Positions 44,636-53,652 of a stretch of 64,000 bases of DNA are shown piece by piece; positions within the stretch are counted from its first letter, which is position 1, and every line of letters starts with the position of its first letter. Made by a program: the position numbers and the translations under genes. Source of the DNA: Desulfatibacillum alkenivorans DSM 16219. Lineage in GTDB: Bacteria; Desulfobacterota; Desulfobacteria; Desulfobacterales; Desulfatibacillaceae. The stretch covers positions 30,006 to 94,005 of the forward strand of contig NZ_FQZU01000023.1 of the NCBI RefSeq assembly GCF_900142135.1. Reading direction: 5' to 3'. The notes under the pieces are model-generated. The model did not search any database, was not told the origin of the DNA, and worked only from the letters and a program-made list of their open reading frames with translations.

Positions 44636-45919
44636 TCACAAAAACACCCAATCCGGGTGGCTGGCCTGAAACTCCGCCACGGCGTTCTGCAACCAATCCT
44701 CCAGGCCGGGCTCCACGTAAAAGGCAGGGTGCAGGATGTTTTGATCCCGCTTTATGACCCCTTTGGCGACCGCCTGTTCGTACACGGCGGTTTTGGGATA
44801 AATGCGGATTCCCTGGGTGATGCGCACGGCGTCCAGTTCCAGGGATTCCATAAAGGCAAAGGCTTTTTTCACGCTTTCTTTGGTTTCACCGGGTCCTCCC
44901 AGCAACAAAAATCCGCCCTGGCCAATGCCGTGGGCTTTGAGCCTTTTCGAGACCTCCCGCACCTTTTCCAGGCCGAACTTCTTGTTGAAGGCCCGCAGCA
45001 TGTCCTCGTCTCCATGCTCGAAGCCCAAAGACACCGCCTTGCAACCGGCCCTGGCCATGGCCTGGGCCAGGTCGTCGTCGAGCATGTTGGGATAGATGAT
45101 GCCCTGCCATTTGGCGCCGGGCGCCCGTTCCTCCAGGGCCTTGCAGAGCGCGCGGGCGTAGGAGGGCGGCAGGTTGAATGTGTTGTCCGCAATAAAAAAG
45201 CAACGGAAGCCTTTGTCCATGAATTGGCGGACGTTTTCCGCGGCCGTTTCGGGGGATCGCTTGTGCAGGATGCGGCCTTCGATGTTTTTTGTGGAGCAGT
45301 ACGAGCAATCCAGGGCGCAGCCCCGCCGGGACTGGATAGGAACCATGACGCTTTTCAGGTCCCAGTGTTCGGGCGCGATGATGTGCTTTTCCGGCAGGGG
45401 CAAGGGCCAGGCGTCCAGGTTCCGGACCGCCGCCAGCCTGCCGTCAAAGGGCTTGTCCGGGGCGACCAATCCGGGAATGCCGTCCGGCTGGGCCTCTTGC
45501 TCCATGCAATCCAGCAGTTCGCAAAAACTTTCCTCTCCTTGTCCGGCGATTCCCAAATCTCCGCCGGAATACGCCAGGATTTCGTCGGGAAACATGGTGA
45601 AACCGGCCCCGCCGATCACCACGGGCGCGGCCGAAGCCTCCTTGCACGCGGCGGTTATTTCCTTCACAGGCTCGATCAAAAACAGGGGATTGGTGCGATC
45701 CTGGTTGTCCACGTTGCGGGCGCACAGGCCCATGACCTGGGGCCGGAACTCGCGGATGCGCTCTTTTAAGGCTTTCAGGGATTCGGGGTCGTCCGTGGCG
45801 TTGAAGAGCGAAAACTCATGCCCTTTGGACTCCACGGCCGCTGCAATGCAGCCCAGGCCCAAAGGCAAAACCGGGATGTTCACGTTTTCCGTCACCGTAT
45901 AAATGAGAAGAACTTTCAC
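44636..45919 (-). CDS. B12-binding-domain radical SAM protein
   Basis: The 427-residue protein has an N-terminal cobalamin-binding-like Rossmann domain (about 1-150; PVLPLGLGCIAAAVESKG). A radical-SAM core follows with the CxxxCxxC motif RGCALDCSYCST at about 200. Later GFLLLGGPGETKESV matches the radical-SAM/TIM-barrel core of methyltransferases or methylthiotransferases. The substrate cannot be assigned. GTG 45919 is the start, with GAGG upstream. It follows the GlcF-like gene by about 50 bp and is probably in the same transcript. Confidence 0.87.
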   Translation of the reverse strand: MKVLLIYTVTENVNIPVLPLGLGCIAAAVESKGHEFSLFNATDDPESLKALKERIREFRPQVMGLCARNVDNQDRTNPLFLIEPVKEITAACKEASAAPVVIGGAGFTMFPDEILAYSGGDLGIAGQGEESFCELLDCMEQEAQPDGIPGLVAPDKPFDGRLAAVRNLDAWPLPLPEKHIIAPEHWDLKSVMVPIQSRRGCALDCSYCSTKNIEGRILHKRSPETAAENVRQFMDKGFRCFFIADNTFNLPPSYARALCKALEERAPGAKWQGIIYPNMLDDDLAQAMARAGCKAVSLGFEHGDEDMLRAFNKKFGLEKVREVSKRLKAHGIGQGGFLLLGGPGETKESVKKAFAFMESLELDAVRITQGIRIYPKTAVYEQAVAKGVIKRDQNILHPAFYVEPGLEDWLQNAVAEFQASHPDWVFL

Positions 45920-45969
45920 GAGACCTCGTTATTGGACAAAAGGATGACCGTTCGCAAAATTGCGTCCGG

Positions 45970-47244
45970 CTATTTCAGCAGTGTATCAACCAGAACCAGG
46001 GGATGGCAAATTTCCACTTGCGGGCGCTCCGCCGTGTACACGCCTTCCATGAACTGCATGAGGCAGCCGGTGCAGCCGGTCACGATTTTTTCCGGCGATT
46101 GCTCCAGGATGGGACCCAACCCGGATTGGTGGATTTTCAGGGACAGATCATGGTGATCGATATTGAACCCGCCGCCGTGGCCGCAGCATTGGGTCAGGCC
46201 TCCGGGGGGGATCAGGTCGATTCTTTGATCAAGCGACTTGAGCAAATCCAAAGGAGCTGAGGAGGCGCTTTTGCCGAATCGAAGGTGGCAGGGCGTGTGG
46301 TAGTACACGCGCGGCGTGTCACCATGGGCCGCGGCGTTGATTTGCTTCAGCAAATCCCGGAAATCCGGCGCGTCCAAAAGGATCTGGGCGGCGTCCCGGT
46401 GCATGGCCGCCATTTTTTCCGCCTTGGCCAAGTATTCCGGATCGTCCTCAAATAACTGGGGCAGATTGTGAATCTGGCTGCCGCAGGAGGCGCAGACCGT
46501 GGCCACCGCGTCCAAATCCAGGGCGGAAAAGGCGTCCAGGTTGCGCTTGGCGCAGGCGATGGCCGTTTCCCGGTCTCCGCCGGCATAGGCGGGCAGGCCG
46601 CAGCATCCCTGGCCGGGAACCGTAATGATGTTCAACCCGGCTTTCTCGCCCAGCCGCTCCAAGGCCTGGGCGTTTTGCTGAAACAGATGATCGGTTCCGC
46701 ATCCCGCAAAAAAGCCGATCCGAAGGCCCGGGCCGGAAAAGTCCGCGCCCTTTTTGCGTTCCAGCCAAGACGGGGACGTAAACGCGGGGATGACCTTACG
46801 GTCCGTAAAAAAGGAGGCCGGAAAGCGCAAATACAGGCCGCTGGATTTGTCGATCTTGCCGCCCAAAAGTCCCTGGGCCAGCTTGCCGCCGGTCCGCAAC
46901 AGGCCGCCTTTCAAGCCCTGATCCGTCAGGGCCGCCAGCTGCACCTGCTTGGGCAGGTTGAAGCGCTTGCGGGCGATTTCACGCCCCTGGATCACCCGCC
47001 TGGGCGCCGGAACCTTATTGGCGCACACGTTTTCGCAGGCGCCGCACAGCAGACACCGGGTAAGGACGTCCCGCATGATCGCCGAACGGGCCAGCTTTTC
47101 GTCCTTTTCCCCCTGCTTGAGCACAGCCAGCCTGCCCCGGGCCACGTCGGCTTCCATATGGGTGTTCTGGAACACCGGGCACACGGTCATGCACGATCCG
47201 CACTTGATGCATTCCTTGCCGGGTTTGTAAGCCTCTTTCGTCAT
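45970..47244 (-). CDS. GlcF/HdrD-like (Fe-S)-binding oxidoreductase subunit
   Basis: The 424-residue protein has two N-terminal 4Fe-4S motifs: Cys12, 15, 18 and 22 (CIKCGSCMTVCPVF), and CLLCGACENVCANKVP at about 66. Two CCG domains follow, CCGLPAYAGG and CCGHGGGF, as in glycolate oxidase GlcF and heterodisulfide reductase. It passes electrons between a flavin dehydrogenase and a quinone or thiol partner. No glycolate or lactate FAD subunit is adjacent, so the partner is unknown. ATG 47244 is used; a TTG at 47253 is possible. Confidence 0.85.
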   Translation of the reverse strand: MTKEAYKPGKECIKCGSCMTVCPVFQNTHMEADVARGRLAVLKQGEKDEKLARSAIMRDVLTRCLLCGACENVCANKVPAPRRVIQGREIARKRFNLPKQVQLAALTDQGLKGGLLRTGGKLAQGLLGGKIDKSSGLYLRFPASFFTDRKVIPAFTSPSWLERKKGADFSGPGLRIGFFAGCGTDHLFQQNAQALERLGEKAGLNIITVPGQGCCGLPAYAGGDRETAIACAKRNLDAFSALDLDAVATVCASCGSQIHNLPQLFEDDPEYLAKAEKMAAMHRDAAQILLDAPDFRDLLKQINAAAHGDTPRVYYHTPCHLRFGKSASSAPLDLLKSLDQRIDLIPPGGLTQCCGHGGGFNIDHHDLSLKIHQSGLGPILEQSPEKIVTGCTGCLMQFMEGVYTAERPQVEICHPLVLVDTLLK

Positions 47245-47485
47245 ATTCGCCAAATCATGTGTATAGGAATACTCATCCCATATTCTTTAGCTATCAGCTG
47301 CACCCGAAAACTCAACAAATAATAAAATCCCTTCAACCTCCGGGTTCCGGAGTATATACCCGGAAACTCGGCGGCATGCAAGGACAGGGCTCCGAAAGGA
47401 TTGTTTATTTCGAATTTGCGGGATGTGAAATTCGATCTTGACACCGGGTGAGGAATTGGTTATTCCACGGAGAAAAAAGACTGAC

Positions 47486-47611
47486 ATGTCAGTTCAAAAA
47501 TCGCTCCGCGCCGGACTTGCCCTGGCCTTGATCGCTTCCCGGATTGCTCCTTGCTCCCTATGCGCCCGCACAGTCCTGAAGAGATGCAAGCCGGCCGGAA
47601 TTCCTTTTTGA
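47486..47611 (+). CDS. Possible short leader peptide before the TRAP gene
   Basis: A 41-residue frame begins MSVQKSLRAGLALALIAS after GGAG at about 47469, with a hydrophobic N-terminal stretch. It ends 28 bp before the TRAP gene start. It could be a small leader or secreted peptide, or chance. No family is recognised. Confidence 0.25.
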   Translation: MSVQKSLRAGLALALIASRIAPCSLCARTVLKRCKPAGIPF

Positions 47612-47638
47612 GCCCTATCAATTCGGAGGAAAAAAGCC

Positions 47639-48676
47639 ATGCTTTGCAAAAGACTTTTGTTGTCTGTTGCAGCAGCCATGTTGCTGCTGGGGGGGATAGG
47701 ACAGGGCCGCGCCGAAACAGGCGCAGTAAAGCCCAAATACGTATGGAAATACGCCACCCTGGCGCCCAACGGAATAGGTTGGGCGGTCCACATTCAGGAT
47801 TTGCTTCTGCCCATGGTGCAGGAACGCACCAATGGAGAGGTGCGGTTGAAGATATACTGGGGCGGCGTCATGGGGGACGACGAGGACATCCTGAAAAAAA
47901 TGCGCATCGGCCAGTTGAACGGCGCGGGCTTGTCCGGCCAGGGCGTGACCATGGCCGTGCCCGAAATGACGGTGCTGGAGCTGCCGTTCTTGTTTCGGAA
48001 TTATGACGAGGTGGATTATATCCGCGAGCAGATGATGCCGGAATTCGACAGCCTGGCCGAAAAGCACGGACTGTTTCTCGTAGGCCTTATTGATCAGGAT
48101 TTTGACCAGATTTACTCGGTCAAATATCCCATGAACAAGCTGGAGAATTTCGAGAAATCCACCTTCAGCTGCTGGTATGGAGACCTGGAAGCCAATATGC
48201 TCAAGTCGTTGGGAGCCTCGGCCGTGCCGGTCAATGTGCCCGAAATCAGCACCTCCCTGCGTCAGGGCGTGATCGACGCCAACATCGGCCCGGCCATCTG
48301 GCAGGTGGGCTCCCAGATGTATTCGGTGTACAAATACGTCAACACCTCCAAAATCCGCTATTCTCCGGCCCTTATGATTCAACGGAAAGAGGACTTCGAA
48401 GCCTCGGAGGACGTTAAAGCCTATAAAGAGGCGCTGTTGCAAGAGAGAAGCGAATTTGTCAAACTGTTTACGGAGCGGGTTCGGGTGGACAATCAAAAAT
48501 GCCTGGACGCCATGCTGAAATACGGCCTCATTCTGGCCCAGGCCTCGGACGAAGACATGAAGGTGATCGCCGCGCGCACCAGGCCGGTCTGGGACGAAAT
48601 GGCCGGAGTGCTGTATCCCCGGGAGTTGCTGGACGAACTCCTGGAGCATTTGGCCGAATTTCGGGAGGAAAACTAA
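47639..48676 (+). CDS. TRAP transporter solute-binding protein (DctP family), orphan
   Basis: The 345-residue protein has a signal peptide (about 1-25). The DctP-type core includes the helix-strand ATLAPNGIGWAVHIQDL, MRIGQLNGAGLSGQGVT and NVPEISTSLRQGVIDANIG. These bind carboxylates such as C4-dicarboxylates or keto acids in the periplasm. The membrane subunits DctQ and DctM are not present in the window, so its transporter partner is elsewhere or it acts in signalling. A good AATTCGGAGGA site precedes the ATG. Confidence 0.88.
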   Translation: MLCKRLLLSVAAAMLLLGGIGQGRAETGAVKPKYVWKYATLAPNGIGWAVHIQDLLLPMVQERTNGEVRLKIYWGGVMGDDEDILKKMRIGQLNGAGLSGQGVTMAVPEMTVLELPFLFRNYDEVDYIREQMMPEFDSLAEKHGLFLVGLIDQDFDQIYSVKYPMNKLENFEKSTFSCWYGDLEANMLKSLGASAVPVNVPEISTSLRQGVIDANIGPAIWQVGSQMYSVYKYVNTSKIRYSPALMIQRKEDFEASEDVKAYKEALLQERSEFVKLFTERVRVDNQKCLDAMLKYGLILAQASDEDMKVIAARTRPVWDEMAGVLYPRELLDELLEHLAEFREEN

Positions 48677-48801
48677 GGGGGGCGCCCTTATTATTTCTGT
48701 TGCGCTTTGCCAGGAATCAGGGTAGTCTTGAGATGCAATTCATCTCATAAAATCAAGTGTATAAAATTAATTTTGTTCATCCTTAGCAGGGAGGAATTGG
48801 C

Positions 48802-50418
48802 ATGGCTGACCCGGTTTCCGAATTCCAAGGCAGGCGTTGGGCCTTATGGGCCCTTTTACTGGTTTGTTCCCTATTGCTCTTGGGCTGCCCCTTTGACGAC
48901 GACGATGACATGGAGCCTCCCCGGGATGAGGAGATTCAGGTGAAGGTTACGTTGAACGCAACGGGAGAGATAGCCGACATCCAATACAACGGCAGGCATT
49001 ATCAAATTGACATCACGGGCCAGGGCGGCGTTCTGGACCCGGCGTCCATCGGCATTCTGAACGTAAACCAAGTCACCAAGAACGGGTTTCCCCCGGGATT
49101 CTCCTTTCCGGACGGCCTCATAACCTTCAAGGTTACGGGCCTGAATTTGGGCGATACAATCACGGCTGTCTTGACCTTTCCGTCCGAGTTTCCCGCCGGA
49201 AGCCAGTACTATAAAGTGACGGACGACGGCTGGGTTTTATACGCCAACGCCGTGTTTACCGGCAATCAGGTCGACATAACCTTGACAGACGGCCTCGACG
49301 GCGACCTGGATGCGCTTCAGAACGGGGAAATTCTGGATCCCGGCGCTCCCGGACTGATTGATTACGGCATTCCCCATTTCACCGTATTCCCGGATAAAAT
49401 GCTGGTCAGCGGCACGGAAGTCGATTTAAGCGGAAAAGGCGACGGCCCCTGGGTGGGCCATGCCTGGGTCAACACGGCAAACTCCCGTGTGGGCTGGTCT
49501 GTGCAAACGAGCCAACTGCCCAATTGGCTGAGCATCTGGCCGGAAAGCGGAACAGGCTCTGCGTATATGTCTTTTTACGCCTGTTACAGTTCCGCCCCCG
49601 CGGGAACCACATGGGTCAATGTACCCATCAGCGACACCGGGGGGTATACGCGCAACGTAAAAGTCGGAGTCAACAAAAGAGACCCGGAAAATCTGAATCC
49701 CCCCTTCGGCTCCTTTGATACGCCCTTGGACAACTCAACGGTCCGAAGCTCCATCCCGGTCACCGGATGGGCCTTGGACGACGCGGGCGTGGACAGCGTA
49801 AAGATATACAACACCACGGGCGGCGGCCAGATCTACATCGGCGACGCCGTCATGGTGGAAGGCGCCAGACCGGACGTGGCCAATCAGTACCCGGATTATC
49901 CCCATAACTCCCGGGCCGGCTGGGGCTACATGATGCTTACGAATTTCCTGCCTGACGGCGGCAACGGGACTTACATCATTGAAGCCGTGGCCACGGATTA
50001 CGAGGGCAATCAGACCTCCTTGGGGTCGAAAACCATAATATGCGACAACGCCAATGCGGTGAAGCCCTTCGGCGCTCTGGACGCTCCAGCCCAAGGCGGG
50101 ACCGCCTCGGGCTCCAGCTACGCAAACTGGGGCTGGGCGCTGACTCCCCAGCCCAACAGCATCCCCACGGACGGCTCCACCCTCAACGTCTACGTGGACG
50201 GAGTATATCAAGGGCATCCCACGTACAATCAGTACCGGGAGGACATTGCCAACCTGTTCCCGGGCTATGCAAACTCGGACGGCGCGGCCGGTTATTTTTA
50301 TCTGGACACCACCGCCTATACCAACGGGTTGCACACCATCCGGTGGACCGCCCGGGACAACGCCGGCAATTCGGACGGCATAGGCAGCAGGTATTTCACC
50401 ATTAACAATACGGACTGA
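48802..50418 (+). CDS. Secreted lipoprotein with choice-of-anchor U and repeated Ig-like/CHB-type domains
   Basis: The 538-residue protein has a lipobox LLLGC after a membrane stretch, preceded by MADPVSEFQGRR. The segment about 90-180 resembles the choice-of-anchor U domain: ITAVLTFPSEFPAGSQYYK, then LTDGLDGDLDALQNGEIL. Two later similar repeats (about 295-535) share PFGSFDTPLDNSTVRSS and AGWGYMMLTNFLPDGG, typical of surface adhesin-like proteins of deltaproteobacteria. It is probably displayed on the outer membrane; no enzyme motif is seen. A strong terminator follows. Confidence 0.8.
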   Translation: MADPVSEFQGRRWALWALLLVCSLLLLGCPFDDDDDMEPPRDEEIQVKVTLNATGEIADIQYNGRHYQIDITGQGGVLDPASIGILNVNQVTKNGFPPGFSFPDGLITFKVTGLNLGDTITAVLTFPSEFPAGSQYYKVTDDGWVLYANAVFTGNQVDITLTDGLDGDLDALQNGEILDPGAPGLIDYGIPHFTVFPDKMLVSGTEVDLSGKGDGPWVGHAWVNTANSRVGWSVQTSQLPNWLSIWPESGTGSAYMSFYACYSSAPAGTTWVNVPISDTGGYTRNVKVGVNKRDPENLNPPFGSFDTPLDNSTVRSSIPVTGWALDDAGVDSVKIYNTTGGGQIYIGDAVMVEGARPDVANQYPDYPHNSRAGWGYMMLTNFLPDGGNGTYIIEAVATDYEGNQTSLGSKTIICDNANAVKPFGALDAPAQGGTASGSSYANWGWALTPQPNSIPTDGSTLNVYVDGVYQGHPTYNQYREDIANLFPGYANSDGAAGYFYLDTTAYTNGLHTIRWTARDNAGNSDGIGSRYFTINNTD

Positions 50419-50441
50419 TCGGGTTTTATGCTATAAAAAAA

Positions 50442-50487
50442 GCGAGGCGCATCCGGCGTGCGGCCGGGGCGCCTCGCCTTTTTTTTA
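50442..50487 (+). terminator. Rho-independent terminator after the anchor-U lipoprotein gene
   Basis: GCGAGGCGC at 50442-50450 and GCGCCTCGC at 50469-50477 form a 9-bp perfect stem, preceded by an A-run and followed by CTTTTTTTT. It starts 23 bp after the stop codon. Confidence 0.95.
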
Positions 50488-50509
50488 TCCTTTGGGAAAG
50501 GAATTCGCC

Positions 50510-51028
50510 ATGCGTTCAATGCGGTTTTATGCGGCTTTGGCCGTCCTTCTTCTGCTCGCCGCCGGCTGCGGCCCCAAAAGGGTTTCCTCCGTCCGGTACG
50601 GAAGTCCTTCGGCTGGAAGTAAAGTGCTGCTCGCCACGGAGGATACGGAATTTAAAAACACCATTCTGAAAAATGTCGTTAAATCTTACGAAGGTCAGGA
50701 CGTATTTATTCAGGTGGAAAGCGTTCCCGCTTTGGACAAAATCAACGCCGAAGACTTCGACGCCGTGGTTTTGATCAACACCTGCATGGCTTGGAGAGTG
50801 GAGCCGGAAATCGAAGCCTTTATAAAAAAGACGGCGGACAAGCAAAAAATCGTGCTGCTGACAACGACGGGAGATCCGGACCTGAACATCGAAGCGCCGG
50901 GCGTGGATTCCGTGACTTCGGCGTCCCGGATGGAAAATGCGGACCATGTTTCGCAAAAAATCATCGGCAAGATAAATAGGATATTAGGGGCGGGGCAGGG
51001 CGGCGCAAAGGGATTCGCTGCGCCCTGA
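50510..51028 (+). CDS. Lipoprotein with flavodoxin-like predicted core
   Basis: The 172-residue protein has a lipobox (LLAAGC) after MRSMRFYAALAVLLL. The mature part alternates beta strands and helices: SKVLLATEDTEFKNTILKN, then DFDAVVLINTCMAW and KQKIVLLTTTGDPDL. It resembles a flavodoxin-like fold but lacks a recognisable FMN-binding signature. The function is unknown. ATG 50510 follows AAAGGA; a GTG-type start at 50492 would add six residues and is less likely. Confidence 0.65.
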   Translation: MRSMRFYAALAVLLLLAAGCGPKRVSSVRYGSPSAGSKVLLATEDTEFKNTILKNVVKSYEGQDVFIQVESVPALDKINAEDFDAVVLINTCMAWRVEPEIEAFIKKTADKQKIVLLTTTGDPDLNIEAPGVDSVTSASRMENADHVSQKIIGKINRILGAGQGGAKGFAAP

Positions 51029-51041
51029 AAAACCGGGCGGG

Positions 51042-51536
51042 TTATGCGTGGACGGAGGGATCCTCGCAAACAGAGCCGTCTTCTATGTCTATCTTGCGCA
51101 GGTAGTTGGTGTCCATGAGCCGCCGGGCCAGAACCAGACCCAGGTTGCGCATCATCAGGTAGCCGATATGGTTGTTCCTTTCAAACAGCCAATGCAGCCG
51201 GTCTCCGTCTAATTTGAGAACGGACACGTCCCCCACAGCCATGACGCACGCGGATCTCCGCCATTCCTCCAAAAAGGCGATTTCTCCGAAAACATCCCCC
51301 GAGTCCAGGATTGCTATTTCCTCCATGGACTCTTTTTCTTCCCGGCAAACCTCTATCTGGACGCTAACCCTGCCTTCCTCCAGAATGTATAAGGAGGAGT
51401 TGATGGAGTGCTCCTTGATGATGGGATCTCCGTCCTTAAACTCCAGGACGTCGCAGCATAAGATAACCTCATCCAACTCGTCGGAGCTCAGGCCCTGGGC
51501 GATTACATATTGAGCCAGCCGCTTTTTTTTCAGCAT
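51042..51536 (-). CDS. Cyclic nucleotide-binding domain protein
   Basis: The 164-residue protein is a single cNMP-binding domain: SLYILEEGRVSVQIE, then GDVFGEIAFLEEWRRSACVMA (the phosphate-binding cassette region) and VLKLDGDRLHWLFERNN. There is no DNA-binding wing after it, so it is not a full CRP-type regulator. It likely responds to cAMP or cGMP by binding a partner. It is convergent with the preceding lipoprotein gene, 13 bp apart. The ATG follows AAAGGGATTATTC. Confidence 0.87.
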   Translation of the reverse strand: MLKKKRLAQYVIAQGLSSDELDEVILCCDVLEFKDGDPIIKEHSINSSLYILEEGRVSVQIEVCREEKESMEEIAILDSGDVFGEIAFLEEWRRSACVMAVGDVSVLKLDGDRLHWLFERNNHIGYLMMRNLGLVLARRLMDTNYLRKIDIEDGSVCEDPSVHA

Positions 51537-51663
51537 GAATAATCCCTTTGGCTTTAATTCCGCGTCTTAGCCAGTCGTGAAAATTCTTCATAATATACCA
51601 ACTAACGGAAAATCAAGCCAATAATGCCGAAAAGGCTGGAATTCTTCTTTTGTTAAAACAATC

Positions 51664-52281
51664 TCAGCGAAGCAAAGACTCCACGATGTCCGAGTTGTAC
51701 AGCTGATAGTCGTGTCCTGCAATCACCGTGTTGTCCTGGGTCCTGACCAGCCGGACGCTCACAAAAACCAGGTCTTCGGCCACCGCATAGGTTCCCACCA
51801 GGACGGCGGCGGCGTCGTGGGTTTCGCCCAAATGCCTTAATTCGCGGGAAAGGAGAAATTCCCCCTGGCCCTCCTTGATGAACACGGAGTCTTGCCGCAA
51901 TTTCAATTCCACAAAGGGGTATCCGTGCTGGGCCAGCCGGGACGCGATCTGCTCCGAAACCAGGCGTCCGAACGTGGACGACTCTTCAAGGTTATCTATA
52001 TTTACCAGGCTGGACGCCAGCATGGGCCGGTTCATGGGCAGGCTTTGCCTTTTCAGGGCTTGGGCCAAAACGTCGCCGGCGTTATAGCTGGACTCCAGAA
52101 GACTTTCATGAGGAATGACTAGCGGGTTTACTCCATCGTCCAAGGGCCTGTTTCTTTTGTTGGAGCTGCATCCTCCAAAGGCCAGGACGGCCGCTAAAAT
52201 CAAAGCGGCGGCCGGAAAAAGCGCGCCTTTTCCGCAGGCGCTGAAACGATTTTTTTTGATGATCCCATGTTGGCAACGCAT
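51664..52281 (-). CDS. FlgO-like outer-membrane lipoprotein
   Basis: The 205-residue protein has a signal/lipobox (AFGGCSSN) and a FlgO-type domain: SSLVNIDNLEESSTFGRLVS, then EQIASRLAQHGYPFVELKLR and AAAVLVGTYAVAEDLVFVSV. FlgO with FlgP/FlgT is associated with the flagellar outer-membrane ring in some bacteria. No flagellar genes are in this window, so the role may be general envelope assembly. ATG 52281 follows GGGAGG; a GTG at 52314 overlaps the preceding gene. Confidence 0.83.
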   Translation of the reverse strand: MRCQHGIIKKNRFSACGKGALFPAAALILAAVLAFGGCSSNKRNRPLDDGVNPLVIPHESLLESSYNAGDVLAQALKRQSLPMNRPMLASSLVNIDNLEESSTFGRLVSEQIASRLAQHGYPFVELKLRQDSVFIKEGQGEFLLSRELRHLGETHDAAAVLVGTYAVAEDLVFVSVRLVRTQDNTVIAGHDYQLYNSDIVESLLR

Positions 52282-52310
52282 GCGGCCCTCCCAATGGTTC
52301 GCAATAACGA

Positions 52311-53033
52311 TCACTCAGACACAGTCCGATAGGTTTTTGCCTGCCCCGGGCCGCCCGCGTCCAAAGAGCTTCCCATGGCGATGGGGTTGGCGTCGTACTG
52401 CCACCAGTCGCCGTCGTTGATGTAGTAAATGTCGTTGGCGTGCATAAGATACCGATCCCCGTAGGCCAGGGTCGTTGTAATGAACAACTCCTTGGCCGGC
52501 TTGTCGCCCGTGGTGTAGCCCCGGGCCAAATCCCCCAGAATTCCCATGCCGACGCCCATATTCAGAATGTCTTCCGTGGCCCAGTCATAAGCGGCCCGGG
52601 CCACCCGCATGCTGCCCGCCAGCATGGTCCATTTGACCGGATTTTTCCGGATGATCCGGTCCTCGTGCTGGAGAATGCGGGCGCTGTAGCCAAGGATCAG
52701 GCTTCCTTCATTGGAGGGCGTGAGCACCAGGCCCCGGTTTACAAGATGGGAAACCAGCAGATTGTGGAACATCAGGGAGAAGGCGGTAGTTTCGTCCGGA
52801 GACGCCACGGAAACAGGCTGGGTTTCGATTCCCGGATGCTGCTCAATGGTCATCATCACTTGATTGGCCACGTCTTCCGCCAGAATGTCCCAATGATGGA
52901 CCGCCTGCATTTTTTGCTGGGCGTTTATGGAATAGGTGACCGGATAAGGCGCCTGGGACCGGCACGCCCAAAGCAGACCGGACGCGGCAAGCGCCAGCAC
53001 GGCTGCGGCGAGTTTTCTTTTCGTGAAAGTCAT
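52311..53033 (-). CDS. Predicted lipoprotein of unknown function
   Basis: The 240-residue protein begins MTFTKRKLAAAVLALAASGL with a lipobox-like LLWAC. The mature part shows no family I recognise. It has a periplasmic helical/beta mix including HVHHWDILAEDV-like and YTTGDKPAKELFITTTLAYG segments. ATG 53033 is preferred over 53039 because AGGAG spacing fits. It overlaps the FlgO-like gene's upstream region and is likely co-transcribed with it and the gene at 53068. Confidence 0.7.
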   Translation of the reverse strand: MTFTKRKLAAAVLALAASGLLWACRSQAPYPVTYSINAQQKMQAVHHWDILAEDVANQVMMTIEQHPGIETQPVSVASPDETTAFSLMFHNLLVSHLVNRGLVLTPSNEGSLILGYSARILQHEDRIIRKNPVKWTMLAGSMRVARAAYDWATEDILNMGVGMGILGDLARGYTTGDKPAKELFITTTLAYGDRYLMHANDIYYINDGDWWQYDANPIAMGSSLDAGGPGQAKTYRTVSE

Positions 53034-53067
53034 GGGCATTCTCCTGGGTATGAATCCAAACGGCGTT

Positions 53068-53652
53068 TTATCTGCCGGCCAAAAGCATCTTGCAAAATTT
53101 TCCCGCGTTTTTCTGCACCAGCGTCATGGCCGAGGGCGCCGGAACCGCATGCGTCTGCCCCAGCAAGTAGTCTTTGGGCTGCACCGGCCAACCGGTTTCC
53201 ATCAGGCGGGCCCTCCACAGAATCCTATCCCCTTTGGACGAGGGCTTGAAAACCGTGACTTCCTGCTCCACCCGTGAGGGCTCCAGCGTGCTGCCTTCAA
53301 ACCAGTACAAGACGGCCCCGGTGATGACCAAGTCGTACCTTTTGGCCTTGGCTATTTCGGCTATGGCCTGGGGTGGAACGTCCGCCTCCAGATGCACGGC
53401 GGAAAACACGCGGTTTTTCTCCAACTGCCTGCAAAAAACCGAAGCCGCGCTGTTTCCCGCGCCCCGGGCGTATTCGGGCGACATAAACGGAAAAACCCCA
53501 ACCTTGGCGTTTCTGTACATATTGTAATCCGGCGAGGCGTATATCTCTTCCGGCATGGAAGCCCCGGATACATCCTTGGATTTACCGTGGGAGCATGCGG
53601 ACAAAGCCGCGGCCGCTCCCAGAATCAACAAAAAAACACCGATTTTTTTCAT
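53068..53652 (-). CDS. Lipoprotein with CsgG/LpoB-like predicted fold
   Basis: The 194-residue protein has a lipobox (ALSAC) after MKKIGVFLLILGAAAA. The mature domain has NAKVGVFPFMSPEYARGAG, then FCRQLEKNRVFSAVHLEAD and YDLVITGAVLYWF. This pattern (VFPF...LE..) resembles lipoproteins that oligomerise or bind peptidoglycan synthases, such as CsgG or LpoB. The function here is unknown. GGAGGAG precedes the ATG. It is the first gene of a three-lipoprotein minus-strand run ending with the FlgO-like gene. Confidence 0.72.
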   Translation of the reverse strand: MKKIGVFLLILGAAAALSACSHGKSKDVSGASMPEEIYASPDYNMYRNAKVGVFPFMSPEYARGAGNSAASVFCRQLEKNRVFSAVHLEADVPPQAIAEIAKAKRYDLVITGAVLYWFEGSTLEPSRVEQEVTVFKPSSKGDRILWRARLMETGWPVQPKDYLLGQTHAVPAPSAMTLVQKNAGKFCKMLLAGR

